Assembly (NCBI RefSeq): GCF_007993035.1
Contig: NZ_VOOS01000003.1
Location: 213,501-277,500, forward strand
Direction: 5' to 3'
Origin: Vicingus serpentipes
Lineage (GTDB): Bacteria > Bacteroidota > Bacteroidia > Flavobacteriales_E > Vicingaceae
Length of the DNA: 64,000 nt
Positions 54,557 through 63,983 of this stretch are shown piece after piece; within the stretch, counting starts at the first letter, position 1; each line of letters begins with the position of its first letter. Below the pieces are notes generated by a model, which was not told the origin of the DNA, made no database searches, and worked only from the letters and a program-made list of their open reading frames with translations. Position numbers and translations under genes: made by a program.

Positions 54557-56173
54557 ATGTTAAAAAGAATCACTCTTTTACTTTTTGTGTTTGTAGGTTT
54601 TAATACAATTAAAGCACAGGTTGTTATGCAGCCAATTTCGTCAAGTGTATATGAATTTTTAGATGAAATGGCACAAATGAAATACATTGAGTTGAACTCT
54701 TCGGTAAAGCCATATTCTAGAAATTTTATAGCAAAAAAGTTAGTTGAAATAGAAACTCATAAAGATGAATTAAACAAAAGGCAAACAAAAGAACTAGCTT
54801 TTTACTTTAGAGATTTTAATAAAGAATTAAAGGCGAAAGGTGATTTTGAAAAAAGGAAAGATTTGTTTTTTTATAAAGATAGTCTATTCACTTTAAGTGT
54901 AAATCCAATACTAGGAATGGAATATGGAACAAATAGTTCTGGAAATTATATTCATCGGCGTAACGGAGGAGAATTATATGGATATGTAGGAAAGCATTTA
55001 GGTTTTTCTGCAAGTTTAAGAGATAATGGTATTTCGGATATTTTAACTTCACCACAATTTTTAACTTATAGCCAAGGAGGTAATTTTAAGATTAATCAAG
55101 GTCAAGAAGGAGCAAGAAGTGATTATAGTGAAGCCTTGGGTTCGATTTATTATTCAACTGAATGGATGAGGTTAGGTTTTTCTAAAAATAATTTTACTTG
55201 GGGAGATAATTATCACGGAGCTAACATCCGTTCTGATAAAGCTCCTTCTGTAGGCTACATAGATTTTAACTTATCACCAGTTAAATGGTTTGAATTAAAC
55301 TATACGCATTCTTGGTTGGTTTCGGAGCTTATAGATAGTAACAGAAGTTTTACTTATAATAATGTAGCTCGCGATATATTTATTAATAAAAATAGAGCAG
55401 CTAATCTTTTTACATTTAAACCTTTTAAAAGATTACATTTTTCTGTTGGTAATTCTATCATTTATTCAGATGATGCAATAAAACCATTTTATTTAATCCC
55501 TTTTATGTTTTACAAATCTGTAGATCATACCTATAATAGTGCAGGAAGTAATGCGTTAGGTCAAAATTCGCAGATGTTTATAAATATTAGCTCTAGACAA
55601 ATTAAACACCTACACTTATATACCTCAGTTTTTATCGATGAGATTAGTATTGGAAAAATATTTGATTCAGAAAAAAGTTCTAATATATTGAGTGCTAAAT
55701 TAGGTTTCAAGATAAATAACTTTCCTATAAAAAATACATACATAATTGCAGAGTATACAAGAACAAATCCATGGACATACCGTCATCAAATTGAAACAAC
55801 AACATATGCTTCTAATGATTATACACTTGGACATTATTTAGGTGAAAATGCACAGGAGATTTATTTAGAGGGTGGTTTTAGGTTGTTTAGAGGTCTTAAA
55901 GCTTCATTGTCTTACTTGTTTGCTAAAAAAGGAGCAGAACATGTATATGAACTTGTTGCAGGTAATGCTAATGTTAAGGGTTTACCATTTCTAGAAACTG
56001 TTGTATGGCAAAACCAAACTGTTGAAGCATCACTTAGTTACGAAATAATTAATGATGGTTTTGTTTATGCAAAAGTAAGATTAAGTGATATTACTGGTGA
56101 TGAAAATTATACACCTAAAATTTATAGAGGTGATAAAACAACAATAGTAGGAGGAATAAACTTTGGATTCTAG
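54557..56173 (+). CDS. Wzi-like capsule assembly outer-membrane protein
   Basis: A 538-residue protein with a signal peptide (about 1-20, ending IKAQ) and a beta-barrel with alternating strands and large loops, starting with VYEFLDEMAQMKYIELNSSV. This fits the capsule assembly Wzi family, which anchors capsule polymer at the surface. It ends with an outer-membrane-type strand (TTIVGGINFGF). It lies 9 bases after the initiating transferase. It converges on the next gene, with 14 bases between stops. Confidence 0.85.
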   Translation: MLKRITLLLFVFVGFNTIKAQVVMQPISSSVYEFLDEMAQMKYIELNSSVKPYSRNFIAKKLVEIETHKDELNKRQTKELAFYFRDFNKELKAKGDFEKRKDLFFYKDSLFTLSVNPILGMEYGTNSSGNYIHRRNGGELYGYVGKHLGFSASLRDNGISDILTSPQFLTYSQGGNFKINQGQEGARSDYSEALGSIYYSTEWMRLGFSKNNFTWGDNYHGANIRSDKAPSVGYIDFNLSPVKWFELNYTHSWLVSELIDSNRSFTYNNVARDIFINKNRAANLFTFKPFKRLHFSVGNSIIYSDDAIKPFYLIPFMFYKSVDHTYNSAGSNALGQNSQMFINISSRQIKHLHLYTSVFIDEISIGKIFDSEKSSNILSAKLGFKINNFPIKNTYIIAEYTRTNPWTYRHQIETTTYASNDYTLGHYLGENAQEIYLEGGFRLFRGLKASLSYLFAKKGAEHVYELVAGNANVKGLPFLETVVWQNQTVEASLSYEIINDGFVYAKVRLSDITGDENYTPKIYRGDKTTIVGGINFGF

Positions 56174-56187
56174 GAGAGAATTAAATT

Positions 56188-57288
56188 CTATTTTCCAATA
56201 AGGTATTGCATTTCAAAAAGCTTAAGCTGAGTTTCAAATAATTTGAGCCTTATGTTAAGTAACTCATCATCTTCTTTAACTTTCTTTTTATTACTTCCGA
56301 ATAGTCCTATTTTATTTACAGGTGCTTCACTAACGTTTTCAACCTTTTCTTTGGTAGGTTTATTTTTTTTTTGACGTTTTTTAGGTGCATCATCAAGGGT
56401 TCTATTAAAGTTATAGGTTAACCCAATACCTGTGTAATTATATTTGTCTTTTGCTGTCCAGCTTCTGTTAAAAGCATCAAGTCGATCTGTAAAAGTTGAA
56501 GTTTGTGTAAGATCAAAATGAACATCTACTTTATGACTGATTTTGTAAGTTAAAATTATTCCATAAGGTATAGTAAAGGCTTTAGCCTTTGGAGTTTTAT
56601 CGCTTAGAACTTTTTGAGCAGTACTAATAGTGTTATCAGACTCTATGTAACCTTCAAAATCTTTAGTGTTTAATGTTTCAGAATCAAATAATTGTGTCCT
56701 ATACCACATGTATCCAAGCCCAAAGTTAGAGTATAGCTTTAATCTAGTCTCAGTTTTCTTTTTGAATAAAACAGCACCTAAATCATATTTTACTTGTAGA
56801 GCCAAATTAAAAAATTGATTTCTGAAAGATATTTGTGATGAATTTTTACCGGTTTTTCGTGTTCCAATTAAACGTCCTCTTTGGTAGCTTAATTCAGCTC
56901 CTAAGCCCCATTTTATATCTCTAGCAATAGAAAGCTTAAATCCAGGAGTAAGATATTGTTTCAATTGGTCTGTACGAGGTAAAAAGCTATAAGCGGCTAA
57001 ATCTCCAAAATAATTATTTGTTCCTAAAGAGAAGCTTACTGAAGCTCCGTCAAAGACTTTTCCTAAATTTTTATCTGGTATAATTTCAGATGAATTATCA
57101 TCTTCGGAAGAAGAAATAATATTTTCTTCTTTAACTATAGGGAATGAAGAAGTTGTATTATCTTCGGGAGTAGTGTTAATTATTTCTTCCTCGTTCAATA
57201 CAGGAGAAGATACACTTGCGCTATCTGTAGATTCTTGGGCATAAGAATTTATGCTTAAGAAAATAAATATTGATAAAAGGTATCTCAT
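56188..57288 (-). CDS. Outer-membrane beta-barrel protein
   Basis: A 366-residue exported protein with a signal peptide (about 1-17, ending SYAQ) and an acidic Ser/Glu/Asp-rich linker (about 18-75). A barrel of about 230 residues follows: GASVSFSLGTNNYFGDLAAY, LSIARDIKWGLGAELSYQRG, FFNLALQVKYDLGAVLF and YNYTGIGLTYNFNR. The barrel resembles DUF6089/PorG-type T9SS barrels, but the family is uncertain. A basic segment (KKRQKKNKPTKEK) and a coiled-coil tail ending MQYLIGK lie beyond the last strand. Confidence 0.75.
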   Translation of the reverse strand: MRYLLSIFIFLSINSYAQESTDSASVSSPVLNEEEIINTTPEDNTTSSFPIVKEENIISSSEDDNSSEIIPDKNLGKVFDGASVSFSLGTNNYFGDLAAYSFLPRTDQLKQYLTPGFKLSIARDIKWGLGAELSYQRGRLIGTRKTGKNSSQISFRNQFFNLALQVKYDLGAVLFKKKTETRLKLYSNFGLGYMWYRTQLFDSETLNTKDFEGYIESDNTISTAQKVLSDKTPKAKAFTIPYGIILTYKISHKVDVHFDLTQTSTFTDRLDAFNRSWTAKDKYNYTGIGLTYNFNRTLDDAPKKRQKKNKPTKEKVENVSEAPVNKIGLFGSNKKKVKEDDELLNIRLKLFETQLKLFEMQYLIGK

Positions 57289-57395
57289 AGGTTTAGTATA
57301 CTAAAAACAACTAACAAATATCGAGTAATATTATAGTTTATCCAAATTTTGCTTGTAATTTGTTTATGTTTACTTACAAATATCAACATTGTTTG

Positions 57396-57403
57396 TATTT
57401 TTG
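57396..57403 (+). promoter_or_regulatory. -7 box of SPOR gene, possible leaderless start
   Basis: TATTTTTG matches TAnnTTTG and ends 4 bases before the ATG at 57408. It is the third case in the window where this box lies 4-5 bases before a start codon. Confidence 0.5.
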
Positions 57404-57407
57404 ATAT

Positions 57408-58517
57408 ATGATTAAACATCAGTTAATTTATATTCTTTTTTGCATCTTTTCTACATTTTTTCAGTCATTAAATGCTCAAAAAATTGAATTAAACGCTTAT
57501 GAAAATAAAGCTAAAGCTTTTGCCATATTAGCTGCACAATACAATACTGATGCTTATAACTATTCTAGAAAGAACTATTTTTTAAGTTCTAAAAAAGAAA
57601 TATTAAGTAATTGCGATAGTGGATTAGTTTCTATAGAAATAGCTCAAAAATTTACAGATAGTTCTTTGTTTTACGCAGGAGATACTTGTTATCATGCTAA
57701 GAAATTATTGCAGATAGTAAGAGCATATCAAACAGAATCTAAAAATGCTTTTTTAAATGTTGCTAATGGCTCTAATTTCCAATCTTTTAATCGCTTTTCT
57801 GAAATTGCTATGTACAATATGGGGAACGCTATTTCTGATGCTTATATGGCCTCTTTACTTATTAAAACGAAGACGATTACTTCACAATTAAAAGATGATA
57901 AAAGGAGTTTCACCCGTTTAGAATCGGATGAGAATTCTTATGTTACAATTAAACAACTTTATACAAATAGATTGATTGAAATAAGAGATGAAATTAAATT
58001 ACTTGAAGTTGAAAGTAAAAATAGTAGCGGAAAAGATTTACTTGAGATTAATAATGCAATTAACCTTTTAAATGAAGAAGAAAAACAATATGTAAATAAG
58101 GTTAATAATTCTGAATACAAATTAATTAATGTGAAGAATGAATTGAGTGCTGAAATGATGCAAATAGTTAATGGAGATGTCTTTGTTACAGATAAAAAAG
58201 GATTTTATAATGAAAATGTTCCAATACCAACTAATGTTGAAATACCAATGGGACTAGTTTATCGAATTCAAATAGGCTTTTTTGCTAACCAGCTTACTCC
58301 TGAACATTTTGATGGTATTTTTCCAATTTCTTCTCAAAAAATAGATAATGTTTATTACCGATATGAAGCTGGAAATTTCCCTACATATGAAGAAGCTCAA
58401 CAGTCAAAAAAGATTATTATTAATAAAGGATACTCAGATTCTTTTTTGATAGCTTATTATAATCGAAAAAAAATATCAATTAGCGAAGCATTACAGAAAC
58501 AACAACAATCTAATTAA
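57408..58517 (+). CDS. SPOR-domain exported protein
   Basis: A 369-residue exported protein with a signal peptide (about 1-23, ending LNAQ). The middle is largely helical and coiled coil (about 25-240). Residues about 283-350 are a SPOR domain, the peptidoglycan-binding domain for denuded glycan at division sites: VYRIQIGFFANQLTPEHFDG, then YYRYEAGNFPTYEEAQQSKK. The function beyond septal or envelope binding is unknown. It overlaps the convergent lipoprotein gene by 4 bases at the stop codons. Confidence 0.82.
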   Translation: MIKHQLIYILFCIFSTFFQSLNAQKIELNAYENKAKAFAILAAQYNTDAYNYSRKNYFLSSKKEILSNCDSGLVSIEIAQKFTDSSLFYAGDTCYHAKKLLQIVRAYQTESKNAFLNVANGSNFQSFNRFSEIAMYNMGNAISDAYMASLLIKTKTITSQLKDDKRSFTRLESDENSYVTIKQLYTNRLIEIRDEIKLLEVESKNSSGKDLLEINNAINLLNEEEKQYVNKVNNSEYKLINVKNELSAEMMQIVNGDVFVTDKKGFYNENVPIPTNVEIPMGLVYRIQIGFFANQLTPEHFDGIFPISSQKIDNVYYRYEAGNFPTYEEAQQSKKIIINKGYSDSFLIAYYNRKKISISEALQKQQQSN

Positions 58518-59302
58518 TCTTCTAATCTAGAAACCCATTTAATACTATTAATCATCATTAAGTTAGTATTAGGAGTTGCATTTATACCTTTTAAACCGAA
58601 AACTAAATTAATATCTTGCATATATCTGTTTGTGAAATCAGTAAGGGGAATTTTAATTTCTTTAAATGAGTTAGTGTCTAATATATTGGTAGAAACTGTT
58701 AGTGGATCACTCTGAAGGAATACACCACAATTACTTCCTCCGGCATTAAGTTGATTACCGTGAATCATAACTTCAAAAGTTGAAATTAATGCATCTGGAT
58801 GAAGTTTAGCATTAAAAATTAGATACCCATTTTTAAATTCGGCAGCATTTTTCTTGTTCAAAAGTTGAACAATTAATTGATATTTACCTTCAGCATCACT
58901 ACTTAATAACAAATAAGTATCACCTTTTACAATAGTATCTCCAGGGGTTATAGTAGTATCTGGTAAAAGTATAGGTGTTAATGTGCTGTCGCCAGGAGTA
59001 ATAGTTGTATCAGCAGGAATAAAAGTAGAGTCTGGATTTAAAAAAATTGTAGTGATATCTGTATGACAACTTTTAACAATAAATGATCCTGTAACTGCAT
59101 CTCCCCAATAACCAATCTTACCGTTTTCCCATATTGTAAAGGTAGAGTCTAAATATTGACAAGAGCCATCATCTTCAACTGCCAAGTTGTTGTAATTAAT
59201 TGATTTAGGATCTGTACAACCTTTCTTAACCTCATCTTTACCACAAGAAACAGCAAAAAAAGTAATAACTGAAAGAGTAACAATGCTTAGTAAAGTTTTC
59301 AT
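58514..59302 (-). CDS. Lipoprotein with Asp-rich CTDP motif and Pro/Thr linker
   Basis: A 262-residue lipoprotein: lipobox FAVSC with the modified Cys at about 20. The start of the mature part has GCTDPKSINYNNLAVEDDGS followed by C, the disulfide-bonded Asp-rich CTDPxxxNYNxxAxxDDGSC module common in flavobacterial surface proteins. A low-complexity linker with repeated DTTITPGD (about 97-124) leads to a beta-rich C-terminal domain resembling a carbohydrate-binding jelly roll (FEVMIHGNQLNAGGSNCG, VFGLKGINATPNTNLM). The ligand is unknown. A perfect -7 box lies at 59340-59347. Confidence 0.78.
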   Translation of the reverse strand: MKTLLSIVTLSVITFFAVSCGKDEVKKGCTDPKSINYNNLAVEDDGSCQYLDSTFTIWENGKIGYWGDAVTGSFIVKSCHTDITTIFLNPDSTFIPADTTITPGDSTLTPILLPDTTITPGDTIVKGDTYLLLSSDAEGKYQLIVQLLNKKNAAEFKNGYLIFNAKLHPDALISTFEVMIHGNQLNAGGSNCGVFLQSDPLTVSTNILDTNSFKEIKIPLTDFTNRYMQDINLVFGLKGINATPNTNLMMINSIKWVSRLED

Positions 59303-59339
59303 AGTATAGGTATTAAATAATCCTTCAAATTAATTAAAT

Positions 59340-59347
59340 CAAAGATA
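59340..59347 (-). promoter_or_regulatory. -7 box of the 262-residue lipoprotein gene
   Basis: Minus-strand TATCTTTG (59347-59340) is a perfect TAnnTTTG box located 37 bases before the ATG at 59302. No clear -33 TTG is visible. Confidence 0.5.
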
Positions 59348-59404
59348 CATTTTTTTAAGCATCATAAAAAAATGGATTTTATCAATAAAATGATGGCAAG
59401 AATT

Positions 59405-59863
59405 TTATAAACATTTTTTCACTTTTCTTTCGTGAGCTTGTTTTGCTTCCATATTAGATTGATCACCTTCAAATAGAATTTTACAATCACCAGTTTTCAT
59501 GTTATTTAACTCTTCCATTGCATTATCAAATTCAGCATCATCTTCTGTTTCAAGCATTGTTTTTTCTAATTGCTTTTGTTTTTTTACGCAATCACAAAAA
59601 GACATTCCGCCTGTTTCTTCAATGTTAGTTTCTGAATTAGCTTTTAAAGATTCTTGTAATGTTAAATTCTCGTCTTCATTAACTTCCTCTTGATAAACAC
59701 CTGTTGAACTTGTATCGGCAGCTGTAACTTCAGCATTAGCATTATCTATAAAAACTTCTTCAACTACGGTTGAATCTTGATTGATTTCTTCTTGATTATT
59801 TTCAGTTGAATTGCAAGAAAATAACAGTAAAGTAATTGAAAGTAAAAAAGTTAAGTGTTTCAT
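59405..59863 (-). CDS. Acidic Cys-containing lipoprotein
   Basis: A 152-residue lipoprotein with lipobox LLFSC (modified Cys about 17), a long acidic, Asn/Glu/Thr-rich linker (about 20-85), and a small helical C-terminal domain with FCDCVKKQKQLEKTML, GDCKILFEG and terminal KKCL. The four cysteines probably form two disulfides. This type of short lipoprotein is common in Flavobacteriales and has no assigned function. A near-consensus -7 box (TATCTTTA) is at 59898-59891 on the minus strand. Confidence 0.75.
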   Translation of the reverse strand: MKHLTFLLSITLLLFSCNSTENNQEEINQDSTVVEEVFIDNANAEVTAADTSSTGVYQEEVNEDENLTLQESLKANSETNIEETGGMSFCDCVKKQKQLEKTMLETEDDAEFDNAMEELNNMKTGDCKILFEGDQSNMEAKQAHERKVKKCL

Positions 59864-59908
59864 TGAGTAGCCTGTTTTATTTGTTTTGTTTAAAGATAGA
59901 AAAATATT

Positions 59909-61738
59909 TTAGTTTGAGAAAGTTTGTAAATCAGATAGCCTTTTATAAATTCCTTCTTGAGATAAAAGTTGACTATGCGTACCTCTTTCAGCTATTTCGC
60001 CTTTTTGTAATACTATAATTTCATCTGCATTTTGAATAGTAGAAAGTCGGTGTGCAATAACTATTGAAGTTCTGTTTTTCATCAATTTAGTCAATGCATC
60101 TTGAACCAATTTTTCTGATTCGGTATCAAGAGCAGATGTTGCTTCATCTAAAATTAAAATAGGTGGATTTTTTAATACCGCTCTAGCAATACTTAATCGC
60201 TGTCTTTGTCCGCCAGATAATTTACCACCTCTGTCACCGATGTTTGTATCGTATCCATTTTCTAGTTGAATAATAAATTCATGAGCATTTGCAATTTTAG
60301 CAGCTTCTATTACTTCTTCTCTTGAAGCATTATTAGTCCCGAATGAAATATTATTAAATACACTATCATTAAATAAAATAGATTCTTGTGTTACAACACC
60401 AATTAAACTTCTTAAACCATGTAGAGATAGATTTTTAATATTGATTCCATCAATTTCAATAGCTCCAGAACTTACATCATAAAAACGAGGTAATAAATCA
60501 GCTAAAGTAGATTTACCTCCACCAGATTCTCCAACCAAAGCAATAGTCTTCCCTTTTTCTATTTTTAAATCAATATTATTTAAAACGATATCGCTTTTAT
60601 TGTAAGAAAAAGAAACATTATTATAATGGATATTTTCATTGATTGTATTAAGAATTTCTGGATTTTCTTTTTCAAGTATTGGATTTTTAGCACTTAAAAT
60701 TGCATCAACTCTATCTGCTGAAGCAGCACCTTTTTGAACGATTGCATAGGCAGAAGAAAATGCTTTAACAGGGGCGATAAGTTTTGCAAAAATGATAATA
60801 TAACCTATAAATTCTCCGCCATTAAAATCTGAATTTCCATCTAAAACTAAACTACCTCCATAATATGCTAAACCAACCATAGCCATTGCTCCTAAAAACT
60901 CACTAATTGGAGAAGCTAAATCTCTTTTTCGTGTCATTTTAAGAGTTAACGAAGCGTAAGAAGAATTTTGTTGATCAAAATGCTTGTTTGAACTCTCTTC
61001 AGCATTAAATGCTTTAATTATTCTTAATCCTGTAAGTGTTTCTTCAACAGTAGATAATAAAACACCCATTTGTTGTTGCACTCTTGAAGATGAACGTTTT
61101 AAACTTTTTCCTAAACGACCAATTACTAGTCCTGTTATAGGAAGCAGTATTAAAGAAAAGAGGGTTAAATGAGGATTAATTGCTATCATTACTGCCAATG
61201 ATAGGATTACAGAAATAGGCTCTCTAAAAAGCATCTCTAATGAATTTAGAATAGAGAATTCTATTTCCTGAACATCAGTAGTAATCCGAGATAAGATGTC
61301 GCCTTTTTTTTCTTCTGAATAATAGGATAGTGGTAGAATTAGTATTTTGTTATAAATATCTTTTCTTAAATCTTTTACAATACCAGTTCTCATTACAGCA
61401 ATAAAAAACAAAGCTAAATATCTAAACAAGTTCTTTAATAAGAACATAGCTCCAACAAGAACGCAAACAAAATATAGTGCAGCTAATTTGTCATTATCTG
61501 CAATGTATTGGTTCATTGTAAAATTAAAATAGGCTTCAAAATAGTCTTTAGAGAAACTGAATTGAGGTAATGAAGAAACAATAACTGTTTTTTCATTGAA
61601 CAAAAGATTTAAAAAAGGGATGAAAAGTAGCATTGCTACAAGTTCAAATATTACAGAAAGAATATTGCTAATAATATTTAATAGCGCGTACTTCTTATAG
61701 TTTAAAGCATACTTTAATATTTTCTGGAGGTTTTTCAT
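59909..61738 (-). CDS. ABC exporter, MsbA-like (fused permease and ATPase)
   Basis: A 609-residue half-transporter. The N-terminal membrane domain has six helices (about 20-330). The ATPase domain has Walker A VGESGGGKSTLADLLPRF, Q-loop TQESILF, signature LSGGQRQRLSIARAVLK, Walker B PILILDEATSALD and H-loop IVIAHRLSTI. It resembles MsbA and other lipid or polysaccharide exporters. The neighbouring glycosyltransferase suggests export of a glycolipid or lipopolysaccharide core, but this is inference. The gene starts 23 bases after the glycosyltransferase gene. Confidence 0.93.
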   Translation of the reverse strand: MKNLQKILKYALNYKKYALLNIISNILSVIFELVAMLLFIPFLNLLFNEKTVIVSSLPQFSFSKDYFEAYFNFTMNQYIADNDKLAALYFVCVLVGAMFLLKNLFRYLALFFIAVMRTGIVKDLRKDIYNKILILPLSYYSEEKKGDILSRITTDVQEIEFSILNSLEMLFREPISVILSLAVMIAINPHLTLFSLILLPITGLVIGRLGKSLKRSSSRVQQQMGVLLSTVEETLTGLRIIKAFNAEESSNKHFDQQNSSYASLTLKMTRKRDLASPISEFLGAMAMVGLAYYGGSLVLDGNSDFNGGEFIGYIIIFAKLIAPVKAFSSAYAIVQKGAASADRVDAILSAKNPILEKENPEILNTINENIHYNNVSFSYNKSDIVLNNIDLKIEKGKTIALVGESGGGKSTLADLLPRFYDVSSGAIEIDGINIKNLSLHGLRSLIGVVTQESILFNDSVFNNISFGTNNASREEVIEAAKIANAHEFIIQLENGYDTNIGDRGGKLSGGQRQRLSIARAVLKNPPILILDEATSALDTESEKLVQDALTKLMKNRTSIVIAHRLSTIQNADEIIVLQKGEIAERGTHSQLLSQEGIYKRLSDLQTFSN

Positions 61739-61761
61739 TTATTAAATTATAATCAAATCTA

Positions 61762-62628
61762 CTAAAAACGATAGTTTTTATATTCACCAATTCTATATCC
61801 AGTTAATTTTTCTATAAAGTGGGTTATCTTTATCTTAAGCGGAAGTCTAATAATTGTAGGATCAAAACTAAAATTCCAATTCATTTTTTCAATTCTATTT
61901 TTCATTACGGATGGATGAGATTCATTAAACTTTTCTAATAAATCTATTGCGGTGTAATCAAATTCCTCAACATCTTTTATGTTTTGTTTCATCCAATTAT
62001 CATCATGCCACATTTTGTTAAAACTTTGTTGTTTGGCTTGTTGCTGTTCTGGGTGTTTAACCCATCCATAGTGATAAATATAAGCATCAATTGCTTTTAC
62101 TTTTAGTTTTTGATTATTAATTCTAAAACCTTGAGCATCTCTATAAGAACGTATTTTTTTATTGTTTTTTATGATTCTGATTTCATGTCTATACCATTTT
62201 CTTGATATGCCAACATAGTCGTAAGAGCCATAAAAATGTTTGTATTTAAAGAGTAATCCATCAATTGAAGAATTATTAGCTTCAAGCTCCAATTGTTTTT
62301 TAATTTCAGCGTGATATTTTTCGTGTACTATTTCGTCACTTTGGATATAAAAACACCAATCAAAATCTTCAGAAATTGCATCAAAAGCTTTATTTGTTTC
62401 GTCTGCTAAAACTTTACCTCCAACTCTTAAATTATCGTCCCAAATAGTTTCAATAATTTTTATTTTAGGTGAATTAATGCTTTTTATGAGTTCAAGTGTA
62501 TCATCATCAGAATTTCCGACAGCGACTACAAACTCATCACAAAGAGGTAGAATAGAGTTAATAGATTCAACTACTGGATAGTCAAATTTTAGAGCATTTC
62601 TAATTATGGTAAAACCACAAACTTTCAT
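61762..62628 (-). CDS. Glycosyltransferase family 2 (LPS-core-like)
   Basis: A 288-residue GT-A enzyme. It begins KVCGFTIIRNALKFDYPVVE and CDEFVVAVGNSDDDTLELI; the metal-binding region is WCFYIQSDEIVHEKYH, with SDE in the DxD position. YIYHYGWVKHPEQQQAKQQS is a conserved segment of this subfamily. Members are often found in lipopolysaccharide core or glycolipid synthesis. It shares one base with purB (stop/start overlap) and precedes the ABC exporter gene. Confidence 0.88.
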   Translation of the reverse strand: MKVCGFTIIRNALKFDYPVVESINSILPLCDEFVVAVGNSDDDTLELIKSINSPKIKIIETIWDDNLRVGGKVLADETNKAFDAISEDFDWCFYIQSDEIVHEKYHAEIKKQLELEANNSSIDGLLFKYKHFYGSYDYVGISRKWYRHEIRIIKNNKKIRSYRDAQGFRINNQKLKVKAIDAYIYHYGWVKHPEQQQAKQQSFNKMWHDDNWMKQNIKDVEEFDYTAIDLLEKFNESHPSVMKNRIEKMNWNFSFDPTIIRLPLKIKITHFIEKLTGYRIGEYKNYRF

Positions 62629-63983
62629 TAAAATAATTCTACTCCTGTAAAGTTATAAGGAGTGATTTTTTTTAATTCAGCTTTGATTTCATCGTTTACA
62701 TTTAATGTTTCAATAAAATCTGCAATAGAGGAAGCTGTAATTTTAGAATTAGTTCTTGTTAATTCTTTTAGCGCTTCATATGGTTTCGGGTAACTTTCTC
62801 TTCTTAATACAGTTTGAATAGCTTCTGCAACTACAGCCCAATTATTTTCTAAATCAGCAGCAATTTTATCTTCATTAATTAATAGTTTATTTAATCCTTT
62901 TATTAAAGAAGCAAGAGCAATTACAGAATGGCCGATAGGTACCCCAACATTCCTTAAAACAGTAGAATCAGTTAAATCTCTTTGCAAACGAGAAATAGGA
63001 AGTTTAGCCGAAAGGTGTTCAAAAATAGCATTTGCAATTCCTAAGTTTCCTTCAGAATTTTCAAAATCGATTGGATTAACCTTGTGTGGCATTGCAGATG
63101 AACCTATTTCACCTTCTTTAATTTTTTGTTTAAAATAGTCCATAGAGACATAAGTCCAAACATCTCGATCTAAGTCAATTAATATGTTATTTATTCTTTT
63201 TAGACCATCAAATAATGCGGCTAAATTATCGTAATGTTCAATTTGAGTTGTTGTTTGAGAACGATCTAAACCTAATTTCTTGTTTACATAATTATTAGAA
63301 AATTCAATCCAATTGTATTCTGGATAAGCAACGTGATGAGCATTTAAATTTCCAGTTGCGCCACCAAATTTTGCTGAAAAAGGGACAGCTTTAACTTGAG
63401 CTAATTGTTTTTCGATACGCTCAACAAAAACATAAAATTCTTTCCCCAATTTAGTTGGAGAAGCAGGTTGCCCGTGAGTTTTTGCTAACATTGGAATGTT
63501 TTTCCAATCGTTTGCTTTTTGTTTTATTAAATTTAATGCTTCCTCCAATAATGGATAAAAAACATCATTTAAAGCCTCTTTCAAGGTTAAAGGTACAGAA
63601 GTGTTATTGATGTCTTGAGAAGTTAACCCAAAATGAACAAATTCCTTAAATGCAGGGTTAATATTTAATTTGTCGAATTTATCTTTAATAAAATATTCAA
63701 CAGCTTTAACATCGTGGTTGGTTACTTTTTCAGTTTCTTTAACTACTAAAGCATCTTCGTTAGAAAAATTGATGTAAATGTTTCTTAGATCAGAAAAACG
63801 ATTCTTATCAAAATCTTTTAGTTGTGGTAAAGGTAATTCACATAAAGCGATAAAATATTCAATTTCTACTCTTACTCGATATTTAATTAAAGCTTCTTCT
63901 GAAAAGTAAGCTGATAAACTATTTGTAACTCTTCCATATCTTCCATCAATTGGAGAAATAGCTGTTAAAGGAGATAAATTCAT
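62628..63983 (-). CDS. purB: Adenylosuccinate lyase
   Basis: A 451-residue enzyme of the fumarase/aspartase superfamily that cleaves SAICAR and adenylosuccinate in purine synthesis. The family signature SSAMPHKVNPIDFENSEGNL is at about 290-310; the N-terminus LSPLTAISPIDGRYGRVTNS and HFGLTSQDINNTSVPLTL are typical of the E. coli-like PurB. It is full length. The ATG lies 17 bases from the window's right edge, so its promoter is largely outside. Confidence 0.97.
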   Translation of the reverse strand: MNLSPLTAISPIDGRYGRVTNSLSAYFSEEALIKYRVRVEIEYFIALCELPLPQLKDFDKNRFSDLRNIYINFSNEDALVVKETEKVTNHDVKAVEYFIKDKFDKLNINPAFKEFVHFGLTSQDINNTSVPLTLKEALNDVFYPLLEEALNLIKQKANDWKNIPMLAKTHGQPASPTKLGKEFYVFVERIEKQLAQVKAVPFSAKFGGATGNLNAHHVAYPEYNWIEFSNNYVNKKLGLDRSQTTTQIEHYDNLAALFDGLKRINNILIDLDRDVWTYVSMDYFKQKIKEGEIGSSAMPHKVNPIDFENSEGNLGIANAIFEHLSAKLPISRLQRDLTDSTVLRNVGVPIGHSVIALASLIKGLNKLLINEDKIAADLENNWAVVAEAIQTVLRRESYPKPYEALKELTRTNSKITASSIADFIETLNVNDEIKAELKKITPYNFTGVELF

